A stretch of DNA of 64,000 nt from Streptomyces sp. MNU76 (GTDB taxonomy: Bacteria; Actinomycetota; Actinomycetes; Streptomycetales; Streptomycetaceae): NCBI RefSeq assembly GCF_020982545.1, contig NZ_JAJKLK010000007.1, positions 124,001 to 188,000 on the forward strand, written 5' to 3'. The notes under the pieces were generated by a model, which did no database searches, was not told where the DNA came from, and was given only the letters and a program-made list of their open reading frames with translations. The translations under genes were made by a program, and so were the position numbers. Positions within the stretch are counted from its first letter, which is position 1; each line of letters opens with the position of its first letter. Of the stretch, positions 7,549 through 15,812 are shown one piece after another.

Positions 7549-8490
7549 GTGAACGATCTGAAGCTGTTCCGCGTCGCGGACGGCATGGCGGCCGAGATCC
7601 CGGGAGCGGCGGTGGCGCTGGAGCGTCACCTGCAGACGTTGATCGAGCGCAACATGGAAGCGATGCTCGGGATCCGGTTCTTGGCCTCGGAGTACGGCAC
7701 CGGTTCGCGGCACAGGGGGCGGATCGACTCGCTAGGGCTGGACGAGTACGGCAACCCGGCGATCATTGAGTACAAGCGTTCGAATGGTAAGGCGGTGATC
7801 ACTCAGGCTCTTTCGTACCTGTCGTGGCTGCGGGACCATCGCCATGAGTTCGAGAGCCTGGTGAAGGAGCGGCTGGGCGACGAGGCGGCTGGCTCCGTCG
7901 ACTGGAGCAACCCCCGCCTGGTGTGCATCGCCGGAGACTTCACGTCGCACGACACGCACGCGTTGGAGGAGATCGGTCGTCGGATCGATCTCGTGAGCTA
8001 CCGGGACTTCGGTGGGGGCCTGCTGGCTCTGCAGCTTGTCGCCTCCGTGACCGGCTCGGCGACATCACTTCGGACCCCGAGCACGCCGGCGGGGGCGAAC
8101 GCACCCTCGGCGGGTCCTGGGGATGGTGGTTCGACGGTCAAGTCGGTCCGGCAGTTCTACGACGAGTCGCCTGAGTCGCTGCGGGATCTGTACTCCGACC
8201 TCGACGCCATGCTGATCTCCGATGCTGATGTGCAGAAGGAGTTCCAGCTGCATTACGTCGCCTACCGGCGGATCAAGAACGTCGCGACCGTCCGATTCCA
8301 GCCGCGCAGCCACACCCTCGTGGTCCGGCTTGCGGTCGACCCGGACACGGTCGAGCTGGTCGAGGGCTTCGCCCGTGACGTTCGCAAGATCGGCTGTCTG
8401 GGGACTGGCCCTCTGGAGCTGCGGATCCGGTCGCAGGAGGACCTGGCGAGAGCCAGCGACCTCGTCCGGCGAAGCGTCGACGGCTGCTGA
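7549..8490 (+). CDS. PD-(D/E)XK nuclease-like protein with DUF5655 domain
   Basis: The GTG at 7549 was chosen because NDLKLFRV is the usual start of this family and a GGAG lies just upstream. The 313-residue protein has a NucS/PD-(D/E)XK-like core: the GRID motif with D60, then AIIEYKRS with E74 and K76, matching the D...ExK metal-binding triad. Residues about 200-310 resemble DUF5655 (VKSVRQFYDESPESLRDLY). It probably cuts or binds DNA, but the substrate is not known. Its position beside a DNA methyltransferase (converging from the other strand) hints at a modification/defence context. Confidence 0.75.
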   Translation: MNDLKLFRVADGMAAEIPGAAVALERHLQTLIERNMEAMLGIRFLASEYGTGSRHRGRIDSLGLDEYGNPAIIEYKRSNGKAVITQALSYLSWLRDHRHEFESLVKERLGDEAAGSVDWSNPRLVCIAGDFTSHDTHALEEIGRRIDLVSYRDFGGGLLALQLVASVTGSATSLRTPSTPAGANAPSAGPGDGGSTVKSVRQFYDESPESLRDLYSDLDAMLISDADVQKEFQLHYVAYRRIKNVATVRFQPRSHTLVVRLAVDPDTVELVEGFARDVRKIGCLGTGPLELRIRSQEDLARASDLVRRSVDGC

Positions 8491-8585
8491 CGATCGTTCG
8501 GGGGCGGGTGTGTATCGGTATTCCGACGTCACACCCGCCCCCGTTCTGCGTGTCGTCAGGGGTGGAGGTCTGGCGTGGTCTGGTC

Positions 8586-9368
8586 TCATTCTTCGGGTCC
8601 TGCCAGTTCGAAGTCGTCCTGGGTCAGGGCGTTGCGAAGGCGCTGTTCAGCGATGTCCGCATAGTGGTCAGAGAGTTCGATCCCGACGAACTGCCGTCCC
8701 TCCCTCAGCGCGGCGACCCCCGTGGAACCGGATCCGGTGAAGGGGTCCAGGACGATGCCGCCTGGCGGGCAGATCTTGACCAGCTCCTGCATGACTTCGA
8801 CGGGCTTCTGGGTGATGTGCACGCGGTCCTTCCTCGGCTGGCTCGCGGTGTAGAGGCCGGGGAGGTAGACGGGGTTGCGGTCGGCGTCAACCGGGCCCTT
8901 GGTGCCCCAGACGATGTACTCGCATGACTGCTTCAGGCGGCCCCGCTGTGGGCGGGAGACCGGCTTGTGCCAGGAGGCGATGCCGCGCCAGGTCCATCCA
9001 GCCGCCTGAAGGGCGTCCGTCGTCGTCGGCAACTGCCGCCAGTCGGTGAAGACAAGCGCGGCACCAGATTCGACGGTGGCCCGGTATGCCTCGGTGAGCA
9101 GCAGGCTCAGCCAGAAGCCGTACGAGCGCTGGTCGCGGTTTTCGCCTGGGAAGTTCGCCAGCTGATGCTCGGCGTCGGCGGAGGTGTACTTCGAGCGCGC
9201 GGTGCGGCCGGTGCGCTCAGAGCTGGTGCGCCCGCCACTGTTGTACGGCGGGTCGGTGATCACGGCATCGACGCTGTCGTCGCCGAGGCCGGCGAGCACG
9301 GTCAGTGCGTCGCCTCGGTGGAGGGTGTACGGCATCCGGGAGTTCTCGCTTTCCGGGGATTCAGTCAT
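8586..9368 (-). CDS. DNA methyltransferase, N4/N6 (adenine- or cytosine-specific), beta-type order
   Basis: The 260-residue protein starts at the ATG at 9368 with AAGGAA upstream. It has the catalytic motif DPPY at 39-42, a central target-recognition segment, and the SAM-binding motif LDPFTGSGSTG near the C-terminus. DPPY before FxGxG is the beta-class order. It methylates exocyclic amino groups of A or C in DNA. The HITQKPVEVMQELV segment is typical of this family. No restriction subunit of a classical type II system is adjacent; the facing nuclease-like gene ends about 95 bp away. Confidence 0.9.
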   Translation of the reverse strand: MTESPESENSRMPYTLHRGDALTVLAGLGDDSVDAVITDPPYNSGGRTSSERTGRTARSKYTSADAEHQLANFPGENRDQRSYGFWLSLLLTEAYRATVESGAALVFTDWRQLPTTTDALQAAGWTWRGIASWHKPVSRPQRGRLKQSCEYIVWGTKGPVDADRNPVYLPGLYTASQPRKDRVHITQKPVEVMQELVKICPPGGIVLDPFTGSGSTGVAALREGRQFVGIELSDHYADIAEQRLRNALTQDDFELAGPEE

Positions 9369-9708
9369 GAGACGCGCTTTCCTTCGGGAGTCGCGCAAAA
9401 GTGACTCCGGGTGGCATAGAGAGCAGCCACTCGGGGCGGTTGATGGGCGGGAGGTTAGCGGCTATTTCCGGCCGCACCCAATGAACCCAGAGCCCGTCAA
9501 TCGCACCGAGAACGGGCCGGATCGAGGGGTCGTTTGGTACGGCCGGAAATCGCGTCTACTGTCTCGCCGTGTTCGCAGGACGGAGCCCACCTCCACTCCT
9601 GCTGACCTGTGTTGTTCTGTGCTGTCCCGTCCAACGGGGCAGTCCCGGCATCACAATTGAGACGTGTTATCGACGAGCGAGGGGACGCATTTTTGATGTG
9701 CTGCCTGA

Positions 9709-9834
9709 GATTACGAGCGCGGCTGGCTGCCGCGCCCCGATGACATCACCGGCTTCCGGGAGTTAGCAGCCCTGGATACCGGATTCCTCTCGCTCCTGCG
9801 GGAGTTCGGATTCACACCGGCGCGGCGCCGGTGA
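9709..9834 (+). pseudogene. Unrecognised gene remnant
   Basis: A 41-codon open stretch ends with TGA at 9832-9834 and reads like real protein (DYERGWLPRPDDITGFREL, then LLREFGFTPARRR), but it has no start codon and a stop sits immediately upstream. In the neighbouring frame just upstream the sequence RIFDVLPE could be its continuation, so it looks like the frameshifted 3' end of a lost gene. The family is not recognised. Confidence 0.35.
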
Positions 9835-9863
9835 CCTTTTCCACGAGAGACCGGCGCCGCGCC
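9819..9863 (+). promoter_or_regulatory. Strong hairpin before the T4SS operon
   Basis: GGCGCGGCGCCGGT at 9819-9832 pairs perfectly with 9850-9863, a 14-bp GC-only stem with a 17-base loop. It ends nine bases before the AAGGAG ribosome site that serves a 13-codon leader frame. It is not followed by a U-run, so it could be a terminator for the upstream remnant or a 5'-UTR element controlling the transfer operon. Confidence 0.55.
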
Positions 9864-9883
9864 ACCACAGTAAGGAGCTGCGA

Positions 9884-9925
9884 ATGCAGCATGCCCAGAA
9901 ACTCCTATTCCGGCGGTGGCCGTGA
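9884..9925 (+). CDS. Leader peptide candidate of the T4SS operon
   Basis: The ATG at 9884 has a near-perfect AAGGAG six bases upstream and encodes only MQHAQKLLFRRWP before TGA at 9923-9925. Its stop overlaps a GTG (9922-9924) that begins the C40 hydrolase frame. This layout suggests a translated leader that couples ribosomes into the first transfer gene. Alternatively it could reflect a frame break in a longer N-terminus. Confidence 0.45.
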   Translation: MQHAQKLLFRRWP

Positions 9926-11049
9926 AGACGACCGGCGCCGTGGTGGGCCTGGTCGCCACCGGTCCACTGCTACTGGCCGCCCCGCTCGTCGTCGTAGCCG
10001 CCAAGGATGCGGCGGCCTGCACGGCCAGCAGTACACAGGCTGTGGACAGCGCGGCCGTCGCGCGGCAGGTGGAGTCGATTCTGACCGGCGGTAAGGGCGA
10101 TTCGGTCTCGATCGCGGGTCTGAGCAATCCTGCGGAGCAGATACCGAACGCGAAGACCATCGTCGCCACGGGCGTCGCGCTCAAGGTGCCAACGCGCGGG
10201 CAGGTGGTCGCCCTGGCGACCGCACTGCAGGAGTCCGGCCTGCGGAACCTGTCGTACGGGGACCGGGATTCGCTCGGGTTGTTCCAGCAGCGTCCGTCGC
10301 AGGGCTGGGGCACGGCCGAGCAGATCCAGGACCCCGTGTACGCAGCGACGCAGTTCTACACCCACCTGCTGAAGGTCGACGGGTGGCAGCAACTGACCGT
10401 CACGCAGGCCGCGCAGGAGGTCCAGCGCTCGGGCTACCCGGACGCGTACGCCAAGTGGGAAGACCTCGCCACCGCCCTACAGTCGGCGATCGCGAAGGCC
10501 TTGGGCTCCGCGGATGACGCTGGTGAATCGACAGACACTGCGACCGCCGCCCCCGGTTCCTCCGGCTGCGCGGTCGACGGTGGGGAGGACAGCGCCGGCT
10601 TCGGCACGATTCCCGCCGGGGCGCTGCCGGACGGGTACGAGATTCCCGCCCACGCGCCCACCAAGGTACGGACCGCGATCCGTTGGGCGCTCGGCCAGCT
10701 CGGCACCCCGTACCAGTGGGGTGGCTCATGTACGGACTCGCACGGGCCGGACCCGATGGGGCGCTGTGACTGCTCGTCGCTGATGCAGCGCTCGTACGCC
10801 GCCGCCGGCGTGACGCTCTCCCGTACGACCTACACCCAGGTCAAGGAGGGCAAGGCCGTCTCCCTGGGCGCGGTGAAGCCAGGAGATCTGCTGTTCACCG
10901 AGGGCACTGCCGCAGACCCCGATCACGTGGGGATGTACATCGGCTCCGGGCTGATCGTGCACGCGCCCCATACCGGTGACGTGGTCCGGATCACGACGCT
11001 CGCGGCCTGGAAGTCTCAGGTACTGGCCGTGCGTCGCATCGTCGCCTGA
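9922..11049 (+). CDS. T4SS-associated cell-wall hydrolase, NlpC/P60 (C40)
   Basis: The roughly 375-residue protein has an N-terminal signal-anchor/secretion segment (VVGLVATGPLLLAAPLVVVAA), a transglycosylase-like region (ALQESGLRNLSYGDRDSLGLFQQ) and a C-terminal NlpC/P60 peptidase. The catalytic Cys is in RCDCSSLMQ and the His in DHVGMYIGSGLIVH. Such bifunctional enzymes open peptidoglycan for Gram-positive conjugation channels (VirB1/CwlT-type role) and act outside the membrane. The GTG at 9922 overlaps the leader stop; a GTG six bases earlier is also possible. It is the first gene of the transfer operon. Confidence 0.88.
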   Translation: MKTTGAVVGLVATGPLLLAAPLVVVAAKDAAACTASSTQAVDSAAVARQVESILTGGKGDSVSIAGLSNPAEQIPNAKTIVATGVALKVPTRGQVVALATALQESGLRNLSYGDRDSLGLFQQRPSQGWGTAEQIQDPVYAATQFYTHLLKVDGWQQLTVTQAAQEVQRSGYPDAYAKWEDLATALQSAIAKALGSADDAGESTDTATAAPGSSGCAVDGGEDSAGFGTIPAGALPDGYEIPAHAPTKVRTAIRWALGQLGTPYQWGGSCTDSHGPDPMGRCDCSSLMQRSYAAAGVTLSRTTYTQVKEGKAVSLGAVKPGDLLFTEGTAADPDHVGMYIGSGLIVHAPHTGDVVRITTLAAWKSQVLAVRRIVA

Positions 11050-11299
11050 GCGCGCGGACCCCCTGCCGGCCCATTCTCTCTGGCGCTCTGCCGGCCGTCA
11101 TTCCCCCATTCGATGGACCCCTCGATGAAGCGAACACCTCACCGCTACGGCCCGCATGGTCCTCGACTGATCCCCCGGCTCTCCGTCGTGACTCCGGGGC
11201 CGTAGCTCCCCGGTTCCGAGGCCGTCGCCTCAGCCTCCCCTCCCCCATCTCCGCCCTGCCAGGGCATCTCCGCATGTCCATTTTCAAACTGGAGTTCAC

Positions 11300-11608
11300 G
11301 TGAACCTTGCCGACCACGTCCGTTATCTGGCTTACGACCCGGGTGTGACGCCGAAGGAGGGCGGCCTGCCGGGCCTGTCGGTCCTGAAGGAGGTCATCTC
11401 CTCGATCAACCTGTTCGGCATCATCGCCGTCGTCGGCGCCCTGGCTGTCTCCGCCGTGGTGTGGGCCTGGGGCCACCACTCCGGCTCGCACCAGGCCGAG
11501 GCCAACGGCAAGAAGGGCGCCACAGTGGCCGCCGGCTGCGCGCTGCTGCTCGGCGCCGCGAACGGGATCGTCACCTTCTTCTCCGCGCTCGGCTCGCAGG
11601 TCCACTGA
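11300..11608 (+). CDS. Small two-helix membrane protein of the T4SS (DUF6112/VirB2-like)
   Basis: The 102-residue protein starts at GTG 11300 with GGAG five bases upstream. It has two hydrophobic helices, about 38-57 (LFGIIAVVGALAVSAVVWAWG) and about 75-93 (VAAGCALLLGAANGIVTFF), separated by a short basic loop. This size and topology fit the VirB2-like/DUF6112 small membrane proteins found at this position in actinobacterial transfer operons. A structural role in the channel is inferred from context. Its stop and the next start share one base (TGATG), so translation is coupled. Confidence 0.7.
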   Translation: MNLADHVRYLAYDPGVTPKEGGLPGLSVLKEVISSINLFGIIAVVGALAVSAVVWAWGHHSGSHQAEANGKKGATVAAGCALLLGAANGIVTFFSALGSQVH

Positions 11609-12306
11609 TGCCAGCGAATCGATCCGCCGCGCACGCACGCCCGAGCAGCGCACCAGGAGTGCGCGGCCGGGTCCTGGCCGGGCTCGCGGTCCTGGCCGTC
11701 CTCACGGCGGTCGCCGGGCTCATCGCATATCTCACCCGCGATGGCCACAGCGTGGCCCAGCCCTCCGCTCCGAGCGCGACCAGCTCGGCGACCGCAACGG
11801 CCAGCGCTGCCCCATCCCCGTCAGCCTCTGAGCCCGTCGGCAAGGGCTCGGTGGCCGAGCCGCCGAAGACAACCGACCCGGTGGTCTTCGGCAGGGCATT
11901 CGCCAAGGCCCTGTGGTCCTACGACACCCGCACGCTGTCACAGCAGCAGCAGTTGGCCGGGTTGAAGGCGTGGATGACCAGCGAGAAGAAGTACGCCGAC
12001 TGGTCGTCGGTCAGTGCCCAGCTGCCCACGAAGGATCTGTGGAAGCGGCTGCGGACGAACGGCCAGTACGCCACCGCCCGCATCAGCGAGGGCCACATCC
12101 CGACCGCGTTCACGGCCGCACTCAACGAGAACCCGGGCGCGATCACCACCGCGTACGTCTACGCGGTCACCGTCACCGGCACCCAGTCCATCGCCTGGGA
12201 CGGCGGCGGAGCTGGTGCCGAGTCCCGCTCGATCACGCTCGCCGTCCAGTGCCGCCCCCACGAGCGCTGCGCGCTGTCCGGCATCGCCCCGAGCGTCAGC
12301 CCCTGA
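11608..12306 (+). CDS. VirB8/TcpC-like conjugal transfer membrane protein
   Basis: The 232-residue protein has a basic N-terminus, one transmembrane helix (about 21-43, VLAGLAVLAVLTAVAGLIAYL), a Ser/Ala/Pro-rich linker and an extracytoplasmic domain from about 85 (FGRAFAKALWSYDTRTLSQQQQLAGL). This matches the single-span NTF2-like VirB8/TcpC channel components of Gram-positive T4SS. It is coupled to the preceding small membrane gene and followed 31 bp later by the VirB6-like gene. Assignment rests on topology, position and the domain's general look. Confidence 0.65.
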   Translation: MPANRSAAHARPSSAPGVRGRVLAGLAVLAVLTAVAGLIAYLTRDGHSVAQPSAPSATSSATATASAAPSPSASEPVGKGSVAEPPKTTDPVVFGRAFAKALWSYDTRTLSQQQQLAGLKAWMTSEKKYADWSSVSAQLPTKDLWKRLRTNGQYATARISEGHIPTAFTAALNENPGAITTAYVYAVTVTGTQSIAWDGGGAGAESRSITLAVQCRPHERCALSGIAPSVSP

Positions 12307-12337
12307 CCCCGCACGAGAAAGAAAGGAGGCATCTGCC

Positions 12338-13723
12338 ATGGCCGTGAACGTCTGTGAACTGCCGCTGATGTCCAGCGTCTGCGACAGCGTCACCAGCGGG
12401 GTCGGCGACGCCATCACCGACGGTATCGGCGCCTGGATCGCCAAGTCGACCGGCGAGCTCGCTGCTTCGGCGGCCGACCTCGCCGCCGAGGGCATCAACG
12501 CCACCACCACGGTGAACCTGAACGCGTCCTGGTTCCGCGACAACTACGAGCTGCTGCTGCCGATCGGGCTGATCCTTACCATCGGCACCTTCTGCCTGGC
12601 CCTGATCCGGGCCGCCTGGCGCCGCGACAGCGAGTCGCTGTTCGACGCGCTGAAGGGCACGATCGTGGGCATCTTCTTCGCCTTCACTGCGATCGCCTTC
12701 ACCACCGTTGCCCTGACCGTCGTCGATGCCCTGTCCGAGGGGTTGTTCACCCTCGCCAAGAGCAGCATCTCCGACGCGATCCGCCGCGTCGTCCTGGTCA
12801 GCCAGTTCGGGCAACTGGGCGGACTGGGCTGGCTGGTCCAGGCAATGGTCGCCCTCGGCGCCGCCATCGGGGCGTTTATGTACTGGGGCGTGATGGTCTT
12901 CCGCAAGGTCGGCATCCTGATCCTGGTCACCCTGGCGGTCTTCGCCGGGGCCGGAGGCGGCTGGGAAGTGGCCAAGCGCTGGCGGCGCGGCTGGATCGAG
13001 GCCACCGCCACGCTCGTCGTCTCGAAGCTGCTGATGACGATCGTGTTCCTGACCGGCGTCTCGGCCATGGGCAAGGCGGATGCGAAGGACGGGCTGTCCG
13101 CCCTATCGGATGCGATGGCCGGCATCGTCGTGCTCGCCCTGGTGATGCTCACCCCGTACGCCACGTACAAGTTCGTGCACTGGGCCGCCGATGGCGCAGG
13201 CGGCGAGGACCTGCACCGCTCCGGGTCCTCCGGCGTCGTCACCGCCGCCCGCGGGGCAAAGACCGCCGGGCAACTCGCGGTCCAGGCCGGCACCGGCACT
13301 CCCGCTCCGCAGGGCCCGGCGAGCGTACCGGGCATGGGCTCGGGCGGGGTCGCCTCCGGAATCGATCCCACCGGCGGCAGCAGCAGTACGCCGAAGCAGG
13401 TCCGGTTCCGATACGGCGAGGACCCCAACGCGTCCGGCGACAAGGGCACTCCGCTCATCAAGCGCCCGCCGACCGACGGCGACCGGGGCCAGCCGCTGAT
13501 CCGGCGCCCCGGCCAGCAGACCGCGGCGAACACCCCGGCGGCGTCGGGCTCCGCAGCAGCCGAAGCCCCCACGGGCCCGCAACCCCAGGGTTCTCCGACT
13601 CCGCTACGGCCTCCGGCCGCATCCGGAGGGGCGGCCTCGTCCGGCACCGGTCCCTCTCCGCAGGGCTCGGCGACACCGCAGCAATGGGTCTACCCCAACC
13701 CGCCAGGCGGATCGCGCTCCTAG
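12338..13723 (+). CDS. VirB6/TrbL-like polytopic membrane protein
   Basis: The ATG at 12338 follows a strong AAAGGAGG site. The 461-residue protein has an N-terminal extracellular segment, then about six hydrophobic helices between residues 70 and 285 (for example LLLPIGLILTIGTFCLALI and VGILILVTLAVFAGAGG), and a long disordered Gly/Pro/Ser-rich cytoplasmic tail. This is the expected build of a VirB6/TrbL inner-membrane channel component. It sits between the VirB8-like and SCO6880-like genes in the usual order. Confidence 0.78.
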   Translation: MAVNVCELPLMSSVCDSVTSGVGDAITDGIGAWIAKSTGELAASAADLAAEGINATTTVNLNASWFRDNYELLLPIGLILTIGTFCLALIRAAWRRDSESLFDALKGTIVGIFFAFTAIAFTTVALTVVDALSEGLFTLAKSSISDAIRRVVLVSQFGQLGGLGWLVQAMVALGAAIGAFMYWGVMVFRKVGILILVTLAVFAGAGGGWEVAKRWRRGWIEATATLVVSKLLMTIVFLTGVSAMGKADAKDGLSALSDAMAGIVVLALVMLTPYATYKFVHWAADGAGGEDLHRSGSSGVVTAARGAKTAGQLAVQAGTGTPAPQGPASVPGMGSGGVASGIDPTGGSSSTPKQVRFRYGEDPNASGDKGTPLIKRPPTDGDRGQPLIRRPGQQTAANTPAASGSAAAEAPTGPQPQGSPTPLRPPAASGGAASSGTGPSPQGSATPQQWVYPNPPGGSRS

Positions 13724-13814
13724 CCCCTGGGCTCACACGGGGCGGGCCGCCCCGATGGCGGCGGCCCGCCCCCCTTCCTCCTCTCTCTGCATCTCGTTTC
13801 AAGGACGGCTTCGC

Positions 13815-15284
13815 ATGCTCTCCGACACCTCACCGGCCGAGGCCCTGGCCACGGTCAAATTCCCGCACCGCTCCCGGCGCGGCGTGCTGCTCGGCCTGAC
13901 CGCCGCCCAGCTCGTCGTCGTGGCCGCCACCGGCCTGCTGCTGCTCGCGGTGCTGCTCACCGCCGGCGTCACCGGAGCCCTCAAGCTGCTACCGGTGTGG
14001 GCGGTGATCGCAGTCGGGGTCTTCGCCCGACACCACGGCCGCTCGCTCGCCGACTGGTCCCCCATCGTGCTCCGGTACGCCCTGCGCCGTGCCCGTGGCC
14101 AGCTGCTCTGGCTCGCCCGGCCATCCACCCGGCCACGCCGTGAGGGCCTGCTGCACCTGCCCGGCACCACTGCCTCACTGCGCGTGGTCGCCTCCCCCGA
14201 CCGCCGCTTCGGCGCCGTCCACGACCCGCATCAGCAGACATTGACCGCGGTCGTGAAGATCTCCAGCCGGGCCTTCGCCCTCCTCGATCCGGCCACACAG
14301 AACGCCAACGTCGCCGGGTGGGGCCGAGCCCTCGCCGCGCTGGCCCGCACCGGGCACATCGCCCGAGTCCAGGTCCTGGAGCGCACCGTCCCGGACTCCG
14401 GCGACGCGCTCAACCGCTACTGGGAGGACCAAGGTCGCCCCGACGCCCACCTGGCCGGCCCCGTCTACGCCGATCTGCTGGCCGCCGCCGGGCCCGCCGC
14501 CGCGCCGCACGAGGCGTACGTCGCCCTGGCCCTGGACCTCAAGGCCGCGCGCCGGCTGATCAACCAGGCCGGCGGAGGGCTCACCGGTGCCTTCGCGGTC
14601 CTGTCTCAACTGACGGCAACCTTCGATCAGGCGGCCCGCAACGCCGGGCTCACCCCCGCCGGCTGGCTCGCCGGCAACGAGATCGCCGCCGTGGTGCGCA
14701 CCGCGTACGACCCCGAGGCGTCCGCGGCGCTGGACCGCTGGTCGGCCTCCGGGCGCCCGCAGGCCGACCCGGCCGCCGCCGGCCCCGTGGTCCTGGTGGA
14801 GAAGGCCGACCGGATCCAGACCGACACCGCCCACCACGCGGTGTTCTGGATCGAGAACTGGCCCCGGATCGAGACCAGCCCGGGGTTCCTGCACCAGCTG
14901 CTGTTCGCGTCCGGCGTGCGCCGCGCCCTTTCACTCACCTACGCGCCCAAGGGTCTCGATGCCGCGTTGAAGGACGTCCAGCGCAAGAAGGCCACCGTGA
15001 TCGCGGATGCAGCCGAGCGGCAGCGCAAGGGCCAGGTCGACTCCGAGGAGGACTCGGTCGAGTACGCGGACATCAAGGCTCGTGAGCGGCAGCTGATCGC
15101 CGGCCACGCCGATGTCGCTCTGACCGGACTGCTCACGGTCTCCGCCGAGAGCGATGAACAGCTCAACGCAGCCTGCGCCGCCGTCGAGACCGCTGCTGTC
15201 TCCGCGCTGGTCGATCTGCGCCGCTTGACCTGGCAGCAGGCCGAAGCCTTCACCAACGCGGCCCTGCCCCTCGCCCGCCCGTAG
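13815..15284 (+). CDS. SCO6880-family T4SS protein (PrgI-like membrane N-terminus)
   Basis: The 489-residue protein starts at ATG 13815. It has a basic start, two adjacent transmembrane helices (about 27-72, LVVVAATGLLLLAVLLTAGV and LLPVWAVIAVGVFARHH) as in PrgI/TcpE-type proteins, then a large cytoplasmic domain resembling the N-terminal half of VirB4 without a P-loop. This SCO6880-type protein regularly precedes the VirB4 ATPase gene in Streptomyces transfer operons. It probably anchors the ATPase to the membrane complex (inference). Confidence 0.82.
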   Translation: MLSDTSPAEALATVKFPHRSRRGVLLGLTAAQLVVVAATGLLLLAVLLTAGVTGALKLLPVWAVIAVGVFARHHGRSLADWSPIVLRYALRRARGQLLWLARPSTRPRREGLLHLPGTTASLRVVASPDRRFGAVHDPHQQTLTAVVKISSRAFALLDPATQNANVAGWGRALAALARTGHIARVQVLERTVPDSGDALNRYWEDQGRPDAHLAGPVYADLLAAAGPAAAPHEAYVALALDLKAARRLINQAGGGLTGAFAVLSQLTATFDQAARNAGLTPAGWLAGNEIAAVVRTAYDPEASAALDRWSASGRPQADPAAAGPVVLVEKADRIQTDTAHHAVFWIENWPRIETSPGFLHQLLFASGVRRALSLTYAPKGLDAALKDVQRKKATVIADAAERQRKGQVDSEEDSVEYADIKARERQLIAGHADVALTGLLTVSAESDEQLNAACAAVETAAVSALVDLRRLTWQQAEAFTNAALPLARP

Positions 15285-15325
15285 CGCTCCGTCCTCTCAC
15301 CCGCACCTTGCCGAAGGGCATCGCC

Positions 15326-15787
15326 ATGCTGACCCCGCAGCCGCCGCTGCCCGACCTCGCCCCGGATTTCGTGCCGTTCGCCACCGCCGCGCTCGACTTC
15401 CACCGCAGCATCAACATCCCCGCCGGAACGGTCGCGGCCAGCCGCGCCGAGCTGGACTCCCTGCACGCCCATCTGATCTCCCTACACGGCCTGTTCGACG
15501 CCCACACCACCCGCACCACCGTGGTCGCCGAGGCCGAGGGCGACCACCTGCGAGCCGTACGGACCCGGCTGTGGCAGGCCGCCGAGCACCTGCACGCCGC
15601 GTACCACGCAGCACCCCACCCCGCCGCCGGCCAACCGCGCAGCCCTGAGGCGTGTCGCGCCGGTCTTCCCGAGGGTGCCCCGGAGCTGTCGATCTGCCAG
15701 CGGCATCTCGCCACCGCTGCCCGGGTCCGTCGCCAGACCACCCCGGCCGAGCTGCACGACCCGTTCACCGGCCTCATCCGCCACTGA
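15326..15787 (+). CDS. DUF6238-like protein
   Basis: The 153-residue soluble protein is mostly helical, with the segment FATAALDFHRSINIPAGTVAA near the start and HxxxH-type helices later (HAHLISLHGLFDAH). Proteins like this occur between the SCO6880-like and VirB4 genes in actinobacterial elements. Its function is not known. It has no signal or membrane segment and no obvious catalytic motif. Confidence 0.6.
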   Translation: MLTPQPPLPDLAPDFVPFATAALDFHRSINIPAGTVAASRAELDSLHAHLISLHGLFDAHTTRTTVVAEAEGDHLRAVRTRLWQAAEHLHAAYHAAPHPAAGQPRSPEACRAGLPEGAPELSICQRHLATAARVRRQTTPAELHDPFTGLIRH

Positions 15788-15812
15788 CACCGCCCGAGGA
15801 GTTCCTGCCCCC

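Larger units (their letters stand above)
9369..9883. other. Intergenic region upstream of the T4SS operon
   Basis: About 500 bp lie between the methyltransferase and the conjugation operon. It contains an 11-bp inverted repeat (ATTTCCGGCCG at 9464-9474 and its complement at 9540-9550), a probable gene remnant (9709-9834) and a strong hairpin (9819-9863). It must contain the promoter of the transfer operon, but no clear promoter consensus is visible. Confidence 0.5.

Noticed and set aside
9922..11049. The C40 hydrolase as a phage endolysin
   Set aside because: The secretion segment and the position at the head of VirB-like genes fit a conjugation hydrolase; no phage structural genes are present.
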